Source: Harmothoe impar
Taxonomy: Eukaryota > Annelida > Polychaeta > Phyllodocida > Polynoidae
Reading direction: 5' to 3'
Assembly (NCBI GenBank): GCA_947462335.1
Contig: OX381709.1
Span: 64,038,609 to 64,102,608 of the forward strand
Length of the DNA stretch: 64,000 nucleotides
This document shows, piece after piece, positions 58,962-64,000 of the stretch. The notes below the pieces were generated by a model. It did not search any database. It was not told the DNA's origin and saw nothing but the letters and a program-made list of their open reading frames with translations. How positions within the stretch are numbered: position 1 is the first letter of the stretch; every line of letters starts with the position of its first letter. The translations under genes were made by a program, and so were the position numbers.

Positions 58962-60610
58962 TTAGGATGGGATTAAATTTAAGAGATGATTATGCAAACC
59001 TGAGAATTCATTCAATATATATTTATGTTATTTAAATGCACGTCCCTATAACCAGTCACTAGTACGTAGAGAAACTACAATTACGGTATAACATTTAGAA
59101 AGTCATATCCAGGTTCCGGTATGATAATACGTATACATGTACTTCATGTCTATATTAATTCAAAATGTGGCGTAGGAAAGGGCAGGGGGACCCGGGCCCC
59201 CCAGTCACAAAAGAGGGGGAGCGCTGATTATGTCTGCCTCCCCTCCCCCCCCCCAAAAAAAAATATATATATATATACACAATTGAATTCCCAAAACTTA
59301 CCTCTCCCACATAGTGGAGATAGAGGCCTGGGCCCACTCAGAACTAAAGGGGGCTTTTCAATGCAATTCTAATACAAGCTTGTATATGTGCCACCATGCA
59401 TGATAGCCGATGCTTAACGTTGATTGCAGTAGCCTCCCCCCCCCCCCCCATGGAGATTTGCTTCCTACGCCTCTGCGTAACCTAATTACACTGTACGGCT
59501 TGTATCTATTACCAGTACTGTACCAGTTAACATGACTATGGATGGTGGCTTTTAGAAGTTCGTGCTTGTCCAGCCTTCAAAGTAGAAAATGTTGCACAGT
59601 AATGAAAGTCATTTTTCCTAGATTTCAAGTCACTGAAACTTTTGATTACCTATAGAGGTCCTAAGGTCAGGGACCTCCATTTGAACATTTCAAGGTTTTT
59701 CGAGATTGGTGACTTTTATCCCTGAATGTATACAAACTATCTGTCTATGTTCATCTATTAACTGAATGTGGCTTTAACTGGCGAGGTAGTGATGGTTGTT
59801 GTCTCTGAGAATGAATTATATGTATTAACATAGCCGATAACTTGTGAAGTTTTAAGGGAATCTTTGTTTCATCAGAGATTTGAAATCACTGATAGCTCAT
59901 TTATTATTTCCATAAAACCTTATAAGACATAAGATATCATATGCTGCAAGTATCGCGATTAAGGAATAGCTTCAGCTCGTTGTTATGAATGTCCAATTTT
60001 GTTACTGTGATTGTTACTGGACATCGATTCTCTCTCTTTGTAGCTCTATAGTGATCGATGCCCAGTTTTATACTTCAGACCAGTGGCTCATTTTGGCTGT
60101 TTTTTGCCTCACAGATTGCTTCTAGGGCAAAATCCTGACTAGGTGCCAATATATTCTCTATGCCAATGTGTAAAATGAGGGTAGAAAACACTGGAACCTC
60201 AGTTAGAAAAAATCCTACTGAACAGTTTTTGAGAAAATTAGGGTTTTGTTGCATATTTTTGGTGTTTTTAGTACATTTCCTACATAAACCGTGAACGCCA
60301 GCATTTCTCACTTTTCAGGTGTTTAGAATCAGAATTTGACTTTTTCTTATTCGCAGTAGGATTTCTGAGTATCGAGCCATTCTAGAAAAGCTATTCTTTG
60401 GAAAAAATACTTAGTATTTCTTGATGATTTTCGTTGCACAAATTTAGGGTTGTAATATAAAAACTGCATTGTCATCCAATCAAAGTGTTTATGCACTGTT
60501 GATGGTCACCCCCTCCCACCCTCTTCACTCTGAATTGAAGGAGAACAGGCAGGGGAGGTACATGTGTCCGTATATAGCTGTTGACCTGGGTGCTGGGTGC
60601 ATTTTTAATT
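58962..60610. other. No gene recognised
   Basis: AT-rich intergenic sequence with C runs at about 59236 and 59437 and an AT dinucleotide run near 59263. Only short chance frames. Confidence 0.5.
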
Positions 60611-61665
60611 TATGGGGTGCCAACTGTTCATGAAAGAAAAATCAAATAGAATATTTTTTATTTTTTAGTATCAGATTAATGCAACTACAATTTGTGATAG
60701 CACTTAAAGCATTGTATTTGCATTAATATGAATGGTAGTCACCTTATGGGGTGCCAACTATTCATGAAAGAAAAATCGATAAGAATTTGTTTTTTATTAG
60801 CATTAAATTGATGCAACTACAATTAGAGATTGCATTTCAAGCATCGGGGCATTCAATGAATGGTAGTCATCTTAAATATATGGGGTGCCAACTGTTCATG
60901 AATTTAAAAAAAAGAATAGAATTAGTTTTTTTATCAGTATCAGATTAATGCAACTACAATTCATGATTGCACTTAAAGCATTGTGGCATGCAATGACTGG
61001 TAGCCACCTTGAATGTATGGGGTGCCAACTGTTCATGAAAGAAAAAAAAGAAAGTATTTTTTTAAGAATCAAATTAATACAACTGCAATTCAAGATTGCA
61101 TTTAAGCATTATGGCATTCAATGACTGGTGGCCATCTTGGACCTATGGGGTGCCAATTCTTCATGAAAAAAAAACAACTAAATTGGATTTTTTTAACAGT
61201 ATAAAATTAATGCAACTACATTTCAAGATTGCATTTAAAGCATTGTGGCATTCAATAAATGGTGGCCATCCTTAACCTATGGGGTGCCAACTGTGTTTGA
61301 AAAAGGTATCAAATAGAAATTTTCTTATATAGATATCAAATTAATGCAACTACAATTCTTCATTGCACTGAAAGCATTGTGGCATTTAGTAAATGGTAGC
61401 CATCTTGAATGGGTTGAATGAAGGAAAAATCAAGTAGGATTTGTTTTTTTGATAGTATCAAATTAATGCAACTGCAAGTCAAGATTGCATTTCAAGCATC
61501 GGGACATTTAATGAGTGATAGCCATCTTGAATCTATGGGATGCCAACTGTTCATGAAAGAAAAATAGAATAGATTTTTTTTATTACTATCAAATTACTGC
61601 AACTGCAATTCGAGATTACATTGAAAGCATGGTGGCATTCAATGAATGGTTGCAATCTTGAATTT
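60611..61665. repeat. Satellite of about 133 bp, eight tandem units
   Basis: TATGGGGTGCCAACTGTTCATG starts units at 60611, 60745, 60879, 61016, 61144, 61278 and 61534; one degenerate unit begins near 61409. Each unit also has ATTAATGCAACTACAATT, GATTGCA and GCATTCAATGAATGGTAG. Spacing is 128-137 bp. The units are clearly diverged, so the array is not recently homogenised. Confidence 0.9.
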
Positions 61666-62775
61666 TGAAATGAACATACACACAGACATATTTATAGGCA
61701 TGAACATGGTGTTCTCCTTCATATAGATATTCATGGATTTCTACTTCTACTAAATATAGCTTTCTGTTAGAAGGATTCTGTTGCATGGATGTCGATGTCG
61801 ATGTCCAGTTTTAGATATATATCCATATAGTGCATTGGAGTGCTATAATGTTGGACTGCTGTATATTTCATGTGTGTTTGAGCAACAACAGAAATGTATT
61901 TAAATGTGATATATGTTTTCGTACAAGAGTGTTACTGGGCAACTTGAGAATTTCATAAGTCTTCAATAAATAACAGCGGTGAAACATTTGAATCATTTAC
62001 TATACGATGGAAGCTTAGACTATGCATGTTGTAGGTGCAAAGGCTTTTGGTGTATAAAGTATTAAATTTAAAACAAAACATAACAAAAATGTGTTGTTGT
62101 TGCTACTTATTGGACGATGACCCCAGTATCCTATCGGGGTCAGACCTTCGGGTCATGTGAGAGACTAAGTAGCCAGCAGTAGATATTAGCTTTTTTAGAC
62201 AGTACTCTATAGTCATAGCAACACCATACAGATCACCTAGGGCCTAGGTTAGGCTCGGGTCTTTTAAGTCGCTGTTTTGGCATTGAAGCTGGAATTTAAT
62301 TGATGAAAGGAGTGCGGTTAACGCCAGGTTCCCATACTTTGCTATAGTAAATCAGGTTGAGGCTACTCTAATAGGCCTGAAAAGTAGCCAGAAATTGACT
62401 CAAACCTTAGCGCCCACTCACTGACAACAGCGTTGACTCATGGACTATCAAATTGACTCTGAAATGGCTCATAAATTACTTGAAATATAAATATTTTTTC
62501 AAAATTGGATAGCATTTTCTAGGGTCGGCCCTCTTTTGCTAGTTAGGGTAAAAAGTTGTAAACTTCAGTGCCAACAACATCGCAGACTACCAAATTGACT
62601 CTGAAATAGCCCAAAGAGTACTTGTTTTTTTTGGATAAAAATTTCTAGGATTGGCCCTGTTTTGCTAGATAGGGTCAGGTAACCCGTAACACCGTTTTTT
62701 TGGACCCTACAGACAAATATAAACGAACCTTTATAGGGTGTCGCCATTCTGAATGTTAGTCAGTCTACTAACAGT
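61666..62775. other. No gene recognised
   Basis: Intergenic. A pair of similar stretches (AAATTGACTCTGAAATRGC near 62450 and 62593, with TTTTGCTAG and AGGGT words) suggests an old duplication. Nothing else is visible. Confidence 0.4.
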
Positions 62776-62776
62776 A

Positions 62777-62905
62777 CCGTAAATTTCTGCGTATAACCCG
62801 CACCCTAAAGTTAGGAGAATCCTATAACCCGTTTTTGGGTTTGAAAATTTGTATTTTAGTACTGTGTTAAATAGTAATAAAAACCCTCGTATAATCCGCA
62901 CCCTA
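62777..62905. mobile_element. One end of a TA-target CCGTAAA MITE
   Basis: CCGTAAATTTCTGCGTATAACCCGCACC after TA, then ATAACCCG and ATAATCCGCACC words. Similar in design to 63060-63233 but a different subfamily. The right end is not found. Confidence 0.55.
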
Positions 62906-63059
62906 TATAAGCATGTTTGGTATCAAATGAAAGCTTGAGACTGGTTCATGGGTAAAAACCACATTACCACATGTAATAGGAGTGGGGCCAGCATGGGGTA
63001 CTTGTCATTACAAACGGCCTATTTGGCACACAGTAACAGACTATGGTTATGAAAGGGTA

Positions 63060-63233
63060 CCGTAAAACCTCGCGTATTAGCCGCACCACCAATCTGATTT
63101 TGGTGAGCTTAGTACTGTACCACAGTAGCAAAAACCCTTGTATAAGCCGCACCCCTATGCTGGGCCAATCCTAGAAGCCGCACCAGCGATCTGATTCGCG
63201 TACTAGCCGCGGCCTATACGTGAGGTTTTACTG
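63060..63233. mobile_element. TA-target MITE of the GTATAAGCCGC family, full copy
   Basis: Left CCGTAAAACCTCGCGTATTA and right TACGTGAGGTTTTACTG are inverted copies, with TA on both sides. Internal words ATAAGCCGCACC and CTAGCCGCGG are shared with 56069-56257. Confidence 0.85.
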
Positions 63234-63480
63234 TACATAGAATTAACCACAGCAGACTGGTGGGGCCAGACAAGGGCGAAGCCTAAGTCACCCTACCAGT
63301 TTGCTGTGGTTAATCCTACTTATCCTTTCATAACCACTGTCTATCTGTTTTAAACCACCGCAGTAAGGTTTTGTCAGGATATGCGAAATAACCAATAAGC
63401 TAACTTCTTAGTCTTACCCCTTCGCTGTGGTTTAAATCCAAATAGCCTGACTTCAATCCCTCTCGTACCTTGGCACATAG

Positions 63481-63866
63481 GGCCACACCAAAAAAAAAAG
63501 TTGGTCAATGGATTTCACTTTTCAAAAAATGGTGCGAGCGAGCGAATTTTTTTTTTTTTTTTTTTAAGAATTTTTTTTTGTCAATGGATTTTGCTGGTGG
63601 AAAACTGGAGCGAGCGACAATTTTTTTTTTTTTTTTACCAGCCTTGGACAAAAGTTTTTAGTGGACCCCTAACATAAAAATTTATTGGTTGATCTAGGGG
63701 AATAACTGGAAGAAAATTTGAAAAAAAAAAAAAAAAATTCTCAATTTTGAAAAAAATGAAGCGAGCGAAATCCATTGACAATTTTTTTTTCAAAAAAAAT
63801 AAAAAATTCCATTTCCGAAAATAAGGTGCACGAAATCCATTGACCAACTTTTTTTTTGGTCTGGCC
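63481..63866. mobile_element. MITE, TIR GGCCACACCAAAAAAAAAAG, copy 2
   Basis: Ends GGCCACACC...GTTGGTCAATGGATTT and AAATCCATTGACCAAC...GGTCTGGCC are inverted copies of about 35 bp with one mismatch. TAG lies on both sides. The body is longer than in copy 1 and again has GGTGCGAGCGAGCGAA followed by a T run. Its sequence inside the ends differs from copy 1 (CAATGGATTT against CTACGGATTT). Confidence 0.9.
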
Positions 63867-64000
63867 TAGAGGGGATATAGAAGGGATAGCAGAGGCCCGC
63901 CACACATTTATAACTAATGCAAACAATAATATTTTTAGTGAACGGCTGTTTATTACTGTAGTTGCTTCCCTTATTAAATGAGCCACATAATGATATCTGT

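Overview
This is metazoan nuclear DNA. Spliced genes with GT-AG introns, long AT-rich introns, decayed LTR retrotransposons, many short inverted-repeat elements (MITEs) and long poly-C/poly-G tracts suggest a marine invertebrate. A lancelet, hemichordate or similar animal would fit, but the sequence alone does not name the species. Only three host genes are well supported: ABHD17, the C9orf85 homologue, and a small membrane protein.

Layout. About 1-9.9 kb is a repeat graveyard: BEL/Pao and Ty3/Gypsy polyprotein fragments inserted into an array of decayed leucine-rich-repeat (LRR) segments, ending in a 66-bp minisatellite made of LRR codons. About 10-13.4 kb holds a MITE, a C2H2 zinc-finger relic, and a roughly 1.7-kb unit with terminal inverted repeats (TIRs) carrying an uncharacterised ORF, itself split by another MITE. 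From 17.2 to 25.4 kb on the minus strand lies a two-exon gene for a small multi-pass membrane protein. Its intron is crowded with poly-C MITEs. From 54.4 down to about 26.5 kb on the minus strand lies ABHD17, a depalmitoylase, with two coding exons, a 22.6-kb intron, a catalytic triad split across the exons, and probably a long 3'UTR. From 55.1 to 58.4 kb on the plus strand lies the four-coding-exon C9orf85 (DUF2039) homologue. ABHD17 and C9orf85 are divergent. They share a 722-bp intergenic region with a full CRE and a mirror-image pair of ETS-type sites. Human ABHD17B and C9orf85 have the same head-to-head arrangement, so this looks like an old conserved gene pair.

The most interesting find is at 56455-57014, in intron 2 (the second coding intron) of the C9orf85 homologue. 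Two 157-bp direct repeats, differing at one base, begin with TG and end with CA. They flank 246 bp, as in a terminal-repeat retrotransposon in miniature (TRIM). Each repeat contains a complete tRNA-like gene with A box, B box and a T5 terminator. Immediately inside the left repeat is a 14-nt primer-binding site that matches the 3' end of that same tRNA, including the CCA that is not encoded in DNA. The element therefore appears to carry the gene for its own reverse-transcription primer. The tRNA folds best with an 8-nt anticodon loop.

The rest of the window is intron, intergenic DNA, a 133-bp satellite near 61 kb, and about ten MITE families. Several have clear target-site duplications: 8-9 bp, TWA-type 3 bp, or TA.
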